From contig NZ_RJVB01000007.1 in NCBI RefSeq assembly GCF_003751505.1, positions 1-64,000 on the forward strand: a stretch of 64,000 nt of DNA. Reading direction: 5' to 3'. Below are positions 35,535-45,093 of the stretch, in pieces; within the stretch, counting starts at the first letter, position 1; each line of letters opens with the position of its first letter. A model generated the notes under the pieces. The model was given only the letters and a program-made list of their open reading frames with translations, had not been told where the DNA came from and did not search any database. The stretch is from Erwinia sp. JUb26. GTDB lineage: Bacteria; Pseudomonadota; Gammaproteobacteria; Enterobacterales; Enterobacteriaceae. The translations under genes were made by a program, and so were the position numbers.

Positions 35535-36854
35535 ATGAGCATCTATTTCGACAGATTAGACAAAGTTCGCTACGAAGGCACACAGAGCCGCAATCCGCTG
35601 GCATTTCGCCACTACAACCCGGATGAAGTTATCCTGGGTAAAAGCATGAAAGATCATCTGCGCTTTGCCGCCTGCTACTGGCATACGTTCTGCTGGAACG
35701 GTGCCGATATGTTCGGCGTCGGGGCTTTTGACCGCCCGTGGCAGAAAGCCGGGAACGAACTTGAACTGGCCAAGCTGAAAGCGGACGTCGCCTTCGAGTT
35801 TTTCCACAAGCTGGATGTGCCGTTCTATGCGTTCCACGATGTCGATGTGTCGCCGGAAGGCCGGTCGGTGCGTGAGTATCAGAGCAACCTGGCGGAAATG
35901 ACCGATGTTCTGGCCCGCAAACAGGAAGAGAGCGGCGTGAAGCTGCTGTGGGGAACCGCGAACTGCTTCACCAACCCACGCTATGCCGCCGGCGCGGCGA
36001 CCAGCCCGGATCCTGATATTTTCTGCTGGGCGGCGACGCAGGTCTTTCATGCGATGAATGCCACGCACAAACTGGGTGGAGAAAACTATGTGCTGTGGGG
36101 CGGCCGTGAAGGCTACGAAACGCTGCTGAATACCGACCTGCGTCAGGAACGCGAGCAGATCGGCCGCTTTATGAATCTGGTGGTCGAACACAAATATAAA
36201 ATCGGCTTCACCGGGCCTCTGCTGATTGAGCCGAAGCCGCAGGAGCCGACCAAACACCAGTACGACTATGATGCGGCAAACGTGTATGGCTTCCTCAAGC
36301 AGTTCGGCTTAGAAAATGAAATTAAGCTGAATCTGGAAGCGAACCATGCCACCCTGGCGGGTCACTCGTTCCATCATGAAATTGCCACCGCCATTGCGCT
36401 GGGTATATTCGGGTCCGTTGATGCCAACCGCGGCGATCCGCAGTGCGGCTGGGATACCGATCAGTTCCCGGTCAGCGTGGAGGAAAATGCGCTGGTGATG
36501 TATGAAATCCTCAAAGCCGGTGGGCTGACCAGCGGCGGGCTGAACTTTGATGCCAAAGTTCGCCGTCAAAGCACGGACAAATACGATCTGTTCCACGGCC
36601 ATATCGGCGGCATGGATACCATGGCTCTGGCGCTGAAAGTGGCGGCGCGGATGATCGAGGACGGCGAGCTGGAGCGGACGGTAGCAGAACGCTACGCCGG
36701 CTGGAGCAGCCCGCAGGGGCGTCAAATTCTGCAGGGCAATCTGTCTCTGGAAGCGCTTGCTGACTACACCAGCGGAAACAACCTTGCGCCTCAGCACCAG
36801 AGCGGTCGCCAGGAACATCTGGAAAACCTCGTTAATCGTTACCTCTTCGATTAA
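35535..36854 (+). CDS. xylA: Xylose isomerase
   Basis: A 439-residue class II xylose isomerase converting D-xylose to D-xylulose. Active-site blocks are [14 protein letters not shown] (His/Asp pair), [18 protein letters not shown] (metal ligands) and [16 protein letters not shown]. The start [15 protein letters not shown] is chosen by match to enterobacterial XylA and a CGGAG at 35524-35528. It is followed by xylB. Confidence 0.97.
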   Translation: MSIYFDRLDKVRYEGTQSRNPLAFRHYNPDEVILGKSMKDHLRFAACYWHTFCWNGADMFGVGAFDRPWQKAGNELELAKLKADVAFEFFHKLDVPFYAFHDVDVSPEGRSVREYQSNLAEMTDVLARKQEESGVKLLWGTANCFTNPRYAAGAATSPDPDIFCWAATQVFHAMNATHKLGGENYVLWGGREGYETLLNTDLRQEREQIGRFMNLVVEHKYKIGFTGPLLIEPKPQEPTKHQYDYDAANVYGFLKQFGLENEIKLNLEANHATLAGHSFHHEIATAIALGIFGSVDANRGDPQCGWDTDQFPVSVEENALVMYEILKAGGLTSGGLNFDAKVRRQSTDKYDLFHGHIGGMDTMALALKVAARMIEDGELERTVAERYAGWSSPQGRQILQGNLSLEALADYTSGNNLAPQHQSGRQEHLENLVNRYLFD

Positions 36855-36899
36855 TCCCTTCGCGCCACCTGCGGGTGGCGCCTGTTCAGGACACTCAAT

Positions 36900-38360
36900 A
36901 TGTACATTGGAATCGATCTCGGCACGTCGGGCGTCAAAGCGATCCTGGCGGATGAACAGGGACGAGTGCTTGCCTCCCATACGGAAGCTCTGACGCTGCA
37001 GCGGCCGTACCCCCTCTGGTCCGAGCAGGATCCGCAGGCCTGGTGGCAGGCTACCGACAGTGCCGTTCGTTCACTCGGCCAGCGGCATTCACTGGCGGAC
37101 GTGAAGGCGATAGGCCTGGCGGGGCAGATGCACGGCGCCACGCTGTTAGATAAGCGGCAGCGTGTGCTGCGCCCGGCCATTCTCTGGAACGATGGCCGCT
37201 GCGGCGAAGAGTGCCGCGATCTTGAGGTGGCCATTCCTGAGCAACGGCGCATAACCGGCAATCTGATGATGCCGGGCTTCACCGCGCCAAAGCTGCTCTG
37301 GCTGGCGCGCCACGAGCCGGATGTGTTTCGCCAAATCGATAAAGTGCTGCTGCCGAAAGATTATCTGCGCTTTCGCATGACGGGCCGCTTTGCCAGCGAT
37401 ATGTCGGATGCCTCCGGCACGCTGTGGCTGGATGTGGCCCGCCGCGACTGGAGCGACCGCATGCTGGAAAGCTGCGGCCTGACCCGCGGCCATATGCCTG
37501 AACTCTTTGAGGGCAGCGATATCACCGGGGTCCTCCACGCGAGCATTGCCCGCGAGTGGGGCGTTCCGCCGGTGCCGATCGTCGCGGGCGGCGGCGATAA
37601 CGCGGCCGGTGCAGTGGGGGCCGGTATTGTCGATCCCGGTGCGGCAATGCTGTCGCTGGGGACGTCCGGCGTCTATTTCGCGGTCAGCGAGGGTTACCAT
37701 AGTAATCCTGAAAGCGCGGTTCATGCTTTCTGCCACGCGCTGCCCGACCGCTGGCATTTGATGTCGGTGATGCTCAGTGCGGCTTCCTGTCTGGACTGGG
37801 CCGCACGCTTAACCGGCGTGGGGAGCGTTCCCGCCCTGATCGAAAAGGCACAGTCTGCCGCGCCCGGCGCGGGCGGACCGATCTTCTTACCTTATCTTTC
37901 CGGGGAGCGTACGCCGCACAATAATCCGCATGCCCGGGGCGTGTTTTTTGGCTTAGGTCATGAACATGGTCAGGCGGAGCTGGCGAAATCGGTGCTGGAA
38001 GGCGTGGGATATGCGCTGACCGACGGGATGAACGTGGTGAATGCCGCCGGGGTTAATCCCGACAGCATCACGCTGATTGGCGGTGGCGCACGAAGCCCCT
38101 GGTGGCGGCAGATGCTGGCCGATATTTCTGGCAAAGTGCTGGATTACCGCACGGATGGAGATGTAGGGCCGGCGCTGGGGGCGGCCAGGCTGGCACAGCT
38201 TGCTCTGTCGCCGCACAGCACCTTTGGTGATCTCCTGCCGCCGCTGTCGCTTGAACAGCAGCATATTCCCGATGCTGACCTGCACGCGCAGTATGCCGGG
38301 CAACAGGCGCGATTCCGCTCCCTGTATCGCCATCTTGCGCCCATGATGTCGGGGGAATAA
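36900..38360 (+). CDS. xylB: Xylulokinase
   Basis: A 486-residue FGGY-family kinase producing D-xylulose 5-phosphate. The N-terminal phosphate-binding strand YIGIDLGTSGVKAIL, the catalytic-Asp segment VAGGGDNAAGAVGAG and the C-terminal IGGGARSPWWRQMLADI are typical. It lies 45 bp after xylA in the same operon, and its length matches E. coli XylB. Confidence 0.96.
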   Translation: MYIGIDLGTSGVKAILADEQGRVLASHTEALTLQRPYPLWSEQDPQAWWQATDSAVRSLGQRHSLADVKAIGLAGQMHGATLLDKRQRVLRPAILWNDGRCGEECRDLEVAIPEQRRITGNLMMPGFTAPKLLWLARHEPDVFRQIDKVLLPKDYLRFRMTGRFASDMSDASGTLWLDVARRDWSDRMLESCGLTRGHMPELFEGSDITGVLHASIAREWGVPPVPIVAGGGDNAAGAVGAGIVDPGAAMLSLGTSGVYFAVSEGYHSNPESAVHAFCHALPDRWHLMSVMLSAASCLDWAARLTGVGSVPALIEKAQSAAPGAGGPIFLPYLSGERTPHNNPHARGVFFGLGHEHGQAELAKSVLEGVGYALTDGMNVVNAAGVNPDSITLIGGGARSPWWRQMLADISGKVLDYRTDGDVGPALGAARLAQLALSPHSTFGDLLPPLSLEQQHIPDADLHAQYAGQQARFRSLYRHLAPMMSGE

Positions 38361-38379
38361 TCCACGCGCGCGGTAAAGA

Positions 38380-38400
38380 AACGGCCCGTAACGGGCCGTT
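38380..38400. terminator. Terminator between convergent xylB and yafV
   Basis: AACGGCCCG/CGGGCCGTT, a 9-bp perfect stem with a TAA loop. The T-rich tract lies on the minus-strand side, so it mainly serves yafV. Confidence 0.7.
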
Positions 38401-38407
38401 AGTATAT

Positions 38408-39175
38408 TTATAAACTGAATGAATCTGCATCCCGCCATGCCGGAAACTTCTCGCGATACTCGCGCAAACTCTCCAGCGACAGCTCCGCTTCAAGAATTGC
38501 AGGCTGGTGGGGCTCTCCGGCGGCAAGTATCTCTCCCAGCGGGCTGAAAATCCGGCTGTCGCCGCTGTAGCCGTGGCCGTTGCCGTCGGTGCCCACGCGG
38601 TTGCATCCGGCAATATAGGCCTGATTTTCAATCGCTCGCGCCTGCAGCAGCGCCTGCCAGTGTAGGGCGCGCGGGGCAGGCCAGTTCGCCACGTACAGCG
38701 CCAGATCGTAGTCATTCTGGTTGCGGGCGAAAACCGGGAAGCGCAGGTCGTAACACACCTGAGGTAGAATGCGCCAGCCACGCCACTCAAACACTTCACG
38801 GCGATCGCCTGCCAGATAGTGCTCGTGCTCACCGGCCATGCGGAACAGGTGGCGCTTATCGTAGAAGTGCACCGCGCCGCCCGGTTCAACGAGGAAGAAG
38901 CGGTTAACCGCGCCTTTTGCCGTCTGGATCGCCGCGCTGCCGGCTACCATCGCGTGGGTTGCAGCGGCTTTTGACTGCAGCCAGCTAATTACCTCACTTT
39001 CTGGCAGCGAGCTTTTTGCCGCTTCCATCGCAAAACCGGTGGTGAACATCTCCGGCAGCACAATCAGGTCGCGTTCTTTCAGGCCGTCCAGCAGCGAATC
39101 AAAGAAACGCAGGTTGGCTTCGCCATCCATCCAGACCAGCGGTTGCTGGAGTACGCTAATTTTTAAAGTTGACAC
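38408..39175 (-). CDS. yafV: Omega-amidase YafV
   Basis: A 255-residue nitrilase-superfamily amidase that hydrolyses 2-oxoglutaramate and 2-oxosuccinamate. The Glu-Lys-Cys triad appears in VLPEMFTTGF, HFYDKRHLF and LPQVCYDLRFPV. The GTG at 39175 (VSTLKISVLQQPLVWMDG) is chosen because GGAG lies 6 bp upstream and it matches the family N terminus. It overlaps the 3' end of the upstream aminotransferase by 13 bp, so the two are made together. Confidence 0.92.
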   Translation of the reverse strand: MSTLKISVLQQPLVWMDGEANLRFFDSLLDGLKERDLIVLPEMFTTGFAMEAAKSSLPESEVISWLQSKAAATHAMVAGSAAIQTAKGAVNRFFLVEPGGAVHFYDKRHLFRMAGEHEHYLAGDRREVFEWRGWRILPQVCYDLRFPVFARNQNDYDLALYVANWPAPRALHWQALLQARAIENQAYIAGCNRVGTDGNGHGYSGDSRIFSPLGEILAAGEPHQPAILEAELSLESLREYREKFPAWRDADSFSL

Positions 39176-40323
39176 AATCGCTCCGCAGCAGCGTCCAGCG
39201 TGGCTTCCTGTTTGGCGAAGCACAGGCGGATCAGTTTATGAGGGAAGGCATCGGCGCAGAACACCGACAGCGGAATCGCCGCTACGCCCACTTCTTTTGT
39301 TAACCACTGGCAGAATGCCACATCGTCGAGATCCGAGATAGCGCTGTAATCCGCCAGCAGGAAGTAGGTACCTTCGCACGGCAGCAGCTTGAAACGGCTG
39401 GCGGAGAGAGCCTCAACAAAACGGTCGCGGCGGGCGCGGTAAAATTCCGGCAGCTCGCGGTAGTGCTCCGGGTGCTGCTGCAGCATATCGGCCAGCGCCA
39501 GCTGCGCCGGGGTGTTGACCGAGAAGGTCAGATACTGATGCACCTTGCGCACTTCTGCGCTCAGCGCGGCGGGGGCCACGCAGTAGCCGACTTTCCAGCC
39601 GGTCATATGGAAGGTTTTACCAAAGGAAGACACGGCAATCGCCCGCTCGCGCAGTTGCGGATGCGCCAGCACGCTGGCATGGCCGGCTTCATCAAAGCAG
39701 ATGTGCTCGTACACTTCGTCGCTCAGAACATAAATTTCCTGCGCGGCAATCGCCTGCCATAGCTGGGCGAAGTCGCTTTTCTGCCACACGGTCGCGGAAG
39801 GGTTATGCGGCGTATTGAGGATCACCAGGCGAGTGCGCGGCGACAGCAGGGCGGTGAATTCCGCCCAGTCAACGCGAAAGCCGGGAGGCTGTAGTGCAAT
39901 GCGCTTCATCACGCCGCCCGCCAGCGTCACTGCCGGGGCGTAGCTGTCGTAGCTTGGGTCGAAGCAGATCACTTCATCACCCGGACGCACCAGCGCGGTG
40001 ATCGCCGCGTACAGCGCTTCGGTGGCACCGGCGGTGACGGTGATTTCACTGTTCACATCCGGCTGATAGCCGTAGAGCTCGGCGGTTTTCTGCGCAATGG
40101 CTTCACGCAGCGGCGCCACGCCGATCATCGGCGCGTACTGGTTAGCGCCCTGGCTGACGTGATAAGCCAGGCGCTCCTGCAGATATGCAGGGCCGTCAAA
40201 ATCCGGGAACCCCTGGGATAGATTGATCGCGTTGTGCTGCTGGGCGAGCGCGCTCATCTGTGTGAAGATGGTGGTGCCCAGTGCGGGCAGCTTGCTCTCT
40301 GGCGTGAATGACGTCTGGCTCAT
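39163..40323 (-). CDS. mtnE: Methionine aminotransferase (YbdL/MtnE type)
   Basis: A 386-residue class I PLP aminotransferase closely resembling E. coli YbdL. The PLP lysine is in VSSFGKTFHMTGWKVGY, with NTPHNPSA and SDEVYEHI as conserved PLP contacts. In this locus it is divergent from mtnBCD and shares a MetJ-type operator, so it should transaminate 2-oxo-4-methylthiobutyrate to methionine as the last salvage step. The downstream omega-amidase would remove the 2-oxoglutaramate formed if glutamine is the donor. Confidence 0.88.
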   Translation of the reverse strand: MSQTSFTPESKLPALGTTIFTQMSALAQQHNAINLSQGFPDFDGPAYLQERLAYHVSQGANQYAPMIGVAPLREAIAQKTAELYGYQPDVNSEITVTAGATEALYAAITALVRPGDEVICFDPSYDSYAPAVTLAGGVMKRIALQPPGFRVDWAEFTALLSPRTRLVILNTPHNPSATVWQKSDFAQLWQAIAAQEIYVLSDEVYEHICFDEAGHASVLAHPQLRERAIAVSSFGKTFHMTGWKVGYCVAPAALSAEVRKVHQYLTFSVNTPAQLALADMLQQHPEHYRELPEFYRARRDRFVEALSASRFKLLPCEGTYFLLADYSAISDLDDVAFCQWLTKEVGVAAIPLSVFCADAFPHKLIRLCFAKQEATLDAAAERLCQL

Positions 40324-40408
40324 GGTTACAACCCTTGCTGAATGCGGTTTTATGATGTTGTGTCCTGTGTTGCTGCCAATATATCACGGTGATACTATTT
40401 GGCAATCG

Positions 40409-40424
40409 AGACGCTTAGACGGCT
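40409..40424. promoter_or_regulatory. Tandem MetJ boxes between mtnE and mtnB
   Basis: AGACGCTTAGACGGCT consists of two adjoining 8-mers matching the metbox AGACGTCT at 6/8 and 7/8. Its central position allows control of both divergent operons. Confidence 0.7.
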
Positions 40425-40469
40425 AAAATCAAGTCCTGAATAAATAGTCCCAGAGGAATAAAAAAAGAG

Positions 40470-41084
40470 ATGACCCAGACCTCACAATTGGATCAGCTGG
40501 TTAGCGCCTGTCACTGGATTGGTGAACGCGGCTGGGCTCCGGCCACCGGCGGCAACATGTCCATCCGCCAGGACGCGGCGTTCTGCCTGCTGAGTGAATC
40601 CGGTAAAGACAAAGGCAGCCTGACTCGCGATGACTTTATCCAGGTGGAAATTGCCAGCAATCGCGTGCCCTCCGGGCGCAAACCCTCAGCGGAAACCGGC
40701 CTGCATACGCTGATTTATCGCCTGTTCCCGGAAGCGGGTGCGGTACTGCATACCCACACCGTCAACTCAACCGTGCTTTCGCGCGTGGAGAAAGGCGCTG
40801 CGCTGGAGCTGCAGGGTTATGAGATGCAGAAAACGCTGGCGGGCCAGCACAGCCATCTGGACTGCGTGCCGATTGCGTTGTTTGATAACGATCAGGATAT
40901 TGATGGTCTGGCGAAGCGCATCGAGCAGTTTGCTGCACAGAATCCGCTGCGCTACGGTTTTCTGCTGCGCGGCCATGGGCTGACCTGCTGGGGCAAAGAC
41001 GTTAACGAGGCGCGCCGCCATCTTGAAGGACTGGAATTTCTCTTCCAGTGTGAACTGCAACGCCGCGTTCTGGAGAGCCAATGA
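40470..41084 (+). CDS. mtnB: Methylthioribulose-1-phosphate dehydratase
   Basis: A 204-residue class II aldolase-fold enzyme of the methionine salvage pathway. Zn-binding histidines are visible in [13 protein letters not shown] and [10 protein letters not shown], and the family opening ATGGNMSIR is intact. It overlaps mtnC by 4 bp. The next enzymes of the route follow directly. Confidence 0.93.
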   Translation: MTQTSQLDQLVSACHWIGERGWAPATGGNMSIRQDAAFCLLSESGKDKGSLTRDDFIQVEIASNRVPSGRKPSAETGLHTLIYRLFPEAGAVLHTHTVNSTVLSRVEKGAALELQGYEMQKTLAGQHSHLDCVPIALFDNDQDIDGLAKRIEQFAAQNPLRYGFLLRGHGLTCWGKDVNEARRHLEGLEFLFQCELQRRVLESQ

Positions 41085-41770
41085 TCCGCGCTATTGTTAC
41101 CGATATTGAAGGCACCACCAGCGATATTCGCTTCGTTCATAACGTGCTTTTCCCCTACGCTCGTGAAAACCTGCCTGCCTTTATCAAAGGCAACGAGCAG
41201 CAGCCTGCGGTGGCTCAGGCGCTGGCCGATCTTCGCACTGAGGTGAATCGTCCGGATGCCACGGCGCAGGAGTTGATTGAGGTGCTGTACGGCTTTATGG
41301 ATGAAGATCGTAAGTCTACCGCGCTGAAGGCGCTGCAGGGCATGATCTGGCGCGACGGCTATCTGAACGGTAGCTTTACCGGCCATCTGTACGCCGACGT
41401 GCTGCCTGCGCTGCAACAGTGGCAGCAGCAGGGCATCGCACTGTATGTATATTCATCTGGCTCAGTAGCAGCGCAGAAATTGTTATTTGGCTACAGCGAT
41501 GCGGGTGATATCACTGATCTGTTCAGCGGTTACTTCGATACTCACGTCGGTGCCAAGCGTGAAGTGAATTCCTACCGCAACATCGCGGAGCAGATTGCGC
41601 TGCCCGCGGCGGAACTGCTGTTTTTATCCGATATCCACCAGGAGCTGGACGCCGCACGGGAAGCGGGCTGGAATACCCTTCAGTTAATACGTGGCGAGGC
41701 GGATGCCGAGAGCAGCCATCGCCAGGTTTCAGGTTTCGATCAGATTAACCAGGAGCTGTTGAATTCATGA
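41081..41770 (+). CDS. mtnC: Enolase-phosphatase E1
   Basis: A 229-residue HAD-type bifunctional enolase-phosphatase that makes acireductone. Motif I is [11 protein letters not shown] (Asp8, Glu10), motif [11 protein letters not shown], with [10 protein letters not shown] and [12 protein letters not shown] carrying the later motifs. It overlaps both mtnB and mtnD by 4 bp. Confidence 0.94.
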   Translation: MIRAIVTDIEGTTSDIRFVHNVLFPYARENLPAFIKGNEQQPAVAQALADLRTEVNRPDATAQELIEVLYGFMDEDRKSTALKALQGMIWRDGYLNGSFTGHLYADVLPALQQWQQQGIALYVYSSGSVAAQKLLFGYSDAGDITDLFSGYFDTHVGAKREVNSYRNIAEQIALPAAELLFLSDIHQELDAAREAGWNTLQLIRGEADAESSHRQVSGFDQINQELLNS

Positions 41771-42309
41771 GTGCACTGACTATTTTTACCGATACCGATG
41801 CGGCCACCCAGGTCTGGCACAGTACCGATGCGGCGGAAATCGCCGAAAAGCTGAAATCCAAAGACGTGCGCTTTGAGCGCTGGGAAGCCGACCGCGATCT
41901 GGGGGAAAACCCGGATGCCGCGACGGTGATCAACGCCTATCAGCACGCGATCGATCGCCTGGTGGCCGAGAAAGGCTATCAGAGCTGGGATGTGATCAGC
42001 ATGCGTGCGGATAACCCGCAGAAAGACGTGCTGCGCACTAAATTCCTCTCGGAGCACACCCACGCTGAAGATGAAGTTCGCTTCTTCGTTGAGGGTGCCG
42101 GTCTGTTCTGCCTGCATCTGGACGGGCACATCTATCAGATCCTGTGCGAGAAGAACGATCTGATCTCAGTGCCAGAAGGCACCGCGCACTGGTTTGATAT
42201 GGGTTCCGCGCCGCACTTCACCGCGATCCGTATTTTCGACAATCAGGAAGGCTGGATCGCCAATTTCACCGGCGACACTATCGCTGACGCCTACCCGCGC
42301 CTGCCTTAA
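41767..42309 (+). CDS. mtnD: Acireductone dioxygenase
   Basis: A 180-residue cupin enzyme that oxidises acireductone to 2-oxo-4-methylthiobutyrate and formate (Fe form) or to an off-pathway product (Ni form). The metal ligands appear in [13 protein letters not shown] (His, His, Glu) and GTAHWFDMG (His). It ends the mtnBCD operon and is followed by a hairpin. Confidence 0.94.
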   Translation: MSALTIFTDTDAATQVWHSTDAAEIAEKLKSKDVRFERWEADRDLGENPDAATVINAYQHAIDRLVAEKGYQSWDVISMRADNPQKDVLRTKFLSEHTHAEDEVRFFVEGAGLFCLHLDGHIYQILCEKNDLISVPEGTAHWFDMGSAPHFTAIRIFDNQEGWIANFTGDTIADAYPRLP

Positions 42310-42316
42310 TTTACAT

Positions 42317-42350
42317 AACGGGGTTGCTGCTTCAGCCTCCCCGTTCTCTT
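42317..42350. terminator. Terminator between convergent mtnD and mtnA
   Basis: AACGGGG/CCCCGTT, a 7-bp stem with a 15-base loop followed by CTCTTT. Confidence 0.5.
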
Positions 42351-42503
42351 TACCTCGTACCCCGCACTGCACACTCCGTTGACTTCGAAAGACCTTTATT
42401 GACGAGAAGCGACCGTCAGCCAGAGCCTTAGAGCGATCCGTGCGAAAGGGGCAATGACATTCACGGTACAGCGGATCATTTTCCGACCCGCTGATTCACT
42501 CCG

Positions 42504-43529
42504 TCATTCGCGGGGCTGAAAAATGCCCGCAGTCACCTGCTCCGGGGTGACCACGCCGGTATCCAGAACCCATCCGCTGATTAATGACGCTGGCGTAACG
42601 TCAAACGCCGGGTTGTAAACCTGCGCGCCTTCCGGTGCCCAGGTTACGTCGCCGAAGCTGCCCGCCACGCCGGTCACTTCGCTGGCCGCGCGCTGCTCGA
42701 TTGGGATAGCGCCGCCGTCCGGGCAGTGGCGATCCAGCGTGGTGTGCGGCGCGGCCACGTAGAACGGCACGTTGTGGTACTGCGCCAGCACCGCAAGGCT
42801 GTAGGTGCCGATCTTATTGGCGACGTCGCCGTTGGCGGCAATGCGGTCCGCGCCGACCCAAATCGCATCGACTTTGCCCTGCGCCATCAGGCTGGCGGCC
42901 ATCGAATCGCAGATCAGATGATAAGGAACGCCGAGTTCACCCAGCTCCCACGCCGTTAAGCGCCCGCCCTGCAATAACGGACGGGTTTCATCGACCCACA
43001 CGCTGGTGACTTTTCCCTGCTGCCAGCCGCGGGCGATGACCCCCAGCGCGGTACCGACGCCGGCGGTCGCCAGCCCGCCGGTATTGCAGTGGGTCAGCAG
43101 GCGGCTGCCGGGAACGATCAGCGCGCTGCCCGCTTCGGCGATGTTGTCACACAGGGTTTTATCTTCCGCCACCAGGCGCAGCGCCTCGTCGGTCAGCGCG
43201 GTGGCATAGTTGTCCTGCGCCAGCACTAACTTCATGCGATCGAGGTTGTTCATCAGGTTAACCGCCGTCGGGCGCGAAGCGCGCAGGGTTTCCAGCGCCT
43301 CCGTCAGCGCCGGACGCGGCATTCCCTGTTCCGCCAGCAGCGCCAGCAGCAAACTCGCGGACAGCCCGATCAGCGGCGCACCGCGCACCCGCAGCGTTTT
43401 GATATGTTCCACCAGGCTGGCAACATCCGGCGTCGGGCACCAGATTTTTTTCTGCGGCAGGGCCTGCTGGTCGAGGATCCACAGTTGACCGTCGCGGATC
43501 TGAAGGCTGGTGGTACTGAGTGTCTGCAT
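42504..43529 (-). CDS. mtnA: Methylthioribose-1-phosphate isomerase
   Basis: A 341-residue eIF2B-like sugar isomerase converting methylthioribose 1-phosphate to the ribulose form. Key residues are in [10 protein letters not shown], the catalytic Cys in [12 protein letters not shown] and Asp in [16 protein letters not shown]. The start at 43529 ([11 protein letters not shown]) is used instead of the upstream ATG because the family begins here. It is divergent from mtnK across a MetJ-type operator. Confidence 0.94.
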   Translation of the reverse strand: MQTLSTTSLQIRDGQLWILDQQALPQKKIWCPTPDVASLVEHIKTLRVRGAPLIGLSASLLLALLAEQGMPRPALTEALETLRASRPTAVNLMNNLDRMKLVLAQDNYATALTDEALRLVAEDKTLCDNIAEAGSALIVPGSRLLTHCNTGGLATAGVGTALGVIARGWQQGKVTSVWVDETRPLLQGGRLTAWELGELGVPYHLICDSMAASLMAQGKVDAIWVGADRIAANGDVANKIGTYSLAVLAQYHNVPFYVAAPHTTLDRHCPDGGAIPIEQRAASEVTGVAGSFGDVTWAPEGAQVYNPAFDVTPASLISGWVLDTGVVTPEQVTAGIFQPRE

Positions 43530-43580
43530 AAGTGAAATCCTGGTTGCTTTAATGCGACACATTGTGCCAACATGTCTGAT

Positions 43581-43604
43581 GGATGTATAGACGTCTGAAC
43601 GGCT
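43581..43604. promoter_or_regulatory. MetJ operator between mtnA and mtnK
   Basis: Three contiguous 8-mers, the middle one (43589-43596) the exact metbox AGACGTCT and the flanking ones 5/8 matches. It sits 36-59 bp before the mtnK start and 52-75 bp before the mtnA start. Confidence 0.7.
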
Positions 43605-43639
43605 TATTAAAACGAATTTGTCTTATGGGGGTTAGGGTA

Positions 43640-44839
43640 ATGTCGCAATACCGTACGTTCACCGCAGCGGATGCCGTGGAATATGCTCGCCAGTTTGGCG
43701 GCGTGAATAATCCTGACAGCCTGGTCGATTCGCTGGAAGTGGGCGATGGTAATCTTAACCTGGTGTTTAAGATTTTCGATACCCAGGGCATCAGCCGGGT
43801 GATCGTCAAGCAGGCGCTGCCTTATGTCCGCTGCGTGGGGGAATCCTGGCCGCTGACCCTGGACCGGGCAAGGCTGGAAGCGGAAACCCTGATTGAGCAC
43901 GGCAAATTTTGCCCGGAGCACACGGTCAACATCCTGCACTACGACGCCGAACTGGCGGTAATGGTGATGGAAGATCTCTCCGATCACGCCATCTGGCGCG
44001 GCGAGCTGGTGAAAGGGAAAAACTATCCTCTGGCCGCGACGCAGCTGGGCGGTTACCTGGCCCAGACGCTGTTCCATACCTCCGATTTCTTCCAGCATCC
44101 GTATCAGAAGAAAAAGGACGTGATCCGTTTTACCAACCCGGAACTGTGCGATATCACCGAAGAGCTGTTCTTCAACGAACCGTACGAGCAGCACGATCGC
44201 AACGCCTATCCGCGCGAGCTGGAGCGCCTGGCCGAAGCCCTGCGTGATGATGAAGAGCTGAAAGTGGCCGTTGCCGGGCTGAAGCATCGTTTCTTCAGCC
44301 ATGCCGAAGCGCTGCTGCACGGGGATATTCACAGCGGTTCCATCTTTGTTGCCGAAGGGCGCCTGAAGGTGATTGACGCCGAGTTTGGTTTCTATGGCCC
44401 GATTGGCTTTGATATCGGCACGGCGATCGGCAACCTGCTGATTAGCTACTGCGCCGCGCCGGGATTACTGGTGCCAAGGGAAGCCGCCGATGCGCGCGAG
44501 CAGCGCCTGAACGACGTGCGCGATACGTGGAACAGCTTTGCGGAAGGCTTCCTGGCGTTGGCCGCCGAGAAGAGTACCGATCGCGCGCTGGCGACGCCGG
44601 GATACGCGCGTGAGTTCCTCGGCAAGGTGTGGCGTGACACCATCGGTTACTGCGGCACCGAACTGATCCGCCGCACCGTCGGCATGTCGCAGGTTGCCGA
44701 CATTAAAAATATCGACGATCGCGCGATGCAGGTGGAGTGCGTGCGCCAGGCGATTACCCTTGGTCGCAGTCTGATCCTGCTGGCGAACCACGTGCCGGAT
44801 ATCGATGCGCTGATTATGCGTATTCGCCAGAATGGCTGA
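43640..44839 (+). CDS. mtnK: Methylthioribose kinase
   Basis: A 399-residue kinase of the aminoglycoside-phosphotransferase fold that makes methylthioribose 1-phosphate. Visible are the glycine-rich [21 protein letters not shown] with the ATP lysine, the catalytic loop [12 protein letters not shown] and [11 protein letters not shown]. The ATG at 43640 (MSQYRTFTA) is chosen by family match. Its product feeds MtnA, encoded divergently. Confidence 0.94.
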   Translation: MSQYRTFTAADAVEYARQFGGVNNPDSLVDSLEVGDGNLNLVFKIFDTQGISRVIVKQALPYVRCVGESWPLTLDRARLEAETLIEHGKFCPEHTVNILHYDAELAVMVMEDLSDHAIWRGELVKGKNYPLAATQLGGYLAQTLFHTSDFFQHPYQKKKDVIRFTNPELCDITEELFFNEPYEQHDRNAYPRELERLAEALRDDEELKVAVAGLKHRFFSHAEALLHGDIHSGSIFVAEGRLKVIDAEFGFYGPIGFDIGTAIGNLLISYCAAPGLLVPREAADAREQRLNDVRDTWNSFAEGFLALAAEKSTDRALATPGYAREFLGKVWRDTIGYCGTELIRRTVGMSQVADIKNIDDRAMQVECVRQAITLGRSLILLANHVPDIDALIMRIRQNG

Positions 44840-44901
44840 ATGCTGATGGCATGGGCCGGTTGCCCGTCGCTGGCGCATGTGGCCCAGCTTTATTAGCGAG
44901 A

Positions 44902-44936
44902 AAAACGCCAGGCCTCACAGGCTGGCGTTTTTTTAA
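44902..44936 (+). terminator. Terminator of mtnK
   Basis: AACGCCAG/CTGGCGTT outer stem with an inner CCT/AGG pairing and a run of seven T. Confidence 0.88.
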
Positions 44937-44957
44937 TTGTGGGTTTCTGATGCGGTT

Positions 44958-45029
44958 GAGCTGCCTGAGCTGCCTGAGCTGCCTGAGCTGCCTGAGCTGC
45001 CTGAGTTGCCTGAGCTGCCTGAGCTGCCC
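44958..45029. repeat. 9-bp tandem repeat (minisatellite), eight units
   Basis: Eight head-to-tail copies of GAGCTGCCT. Unit 6 is GAGTTGCCT and unit 8 ends in C. It lies between the mtnK terminator and the fadE stop. Because 9 is a multiple of 3, all frames stay open across it, which creates spurious Glu-Leu-Pro or Leu-Ser-Cys repeat frames. Confidence 0.92.
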
Positions 45030-45093
45030 GGTGGTCTAACAAAAGTAACCGCCAGGCAGCATCGTCAGGCCGTCAAACTCAGGCAACCTGAAG

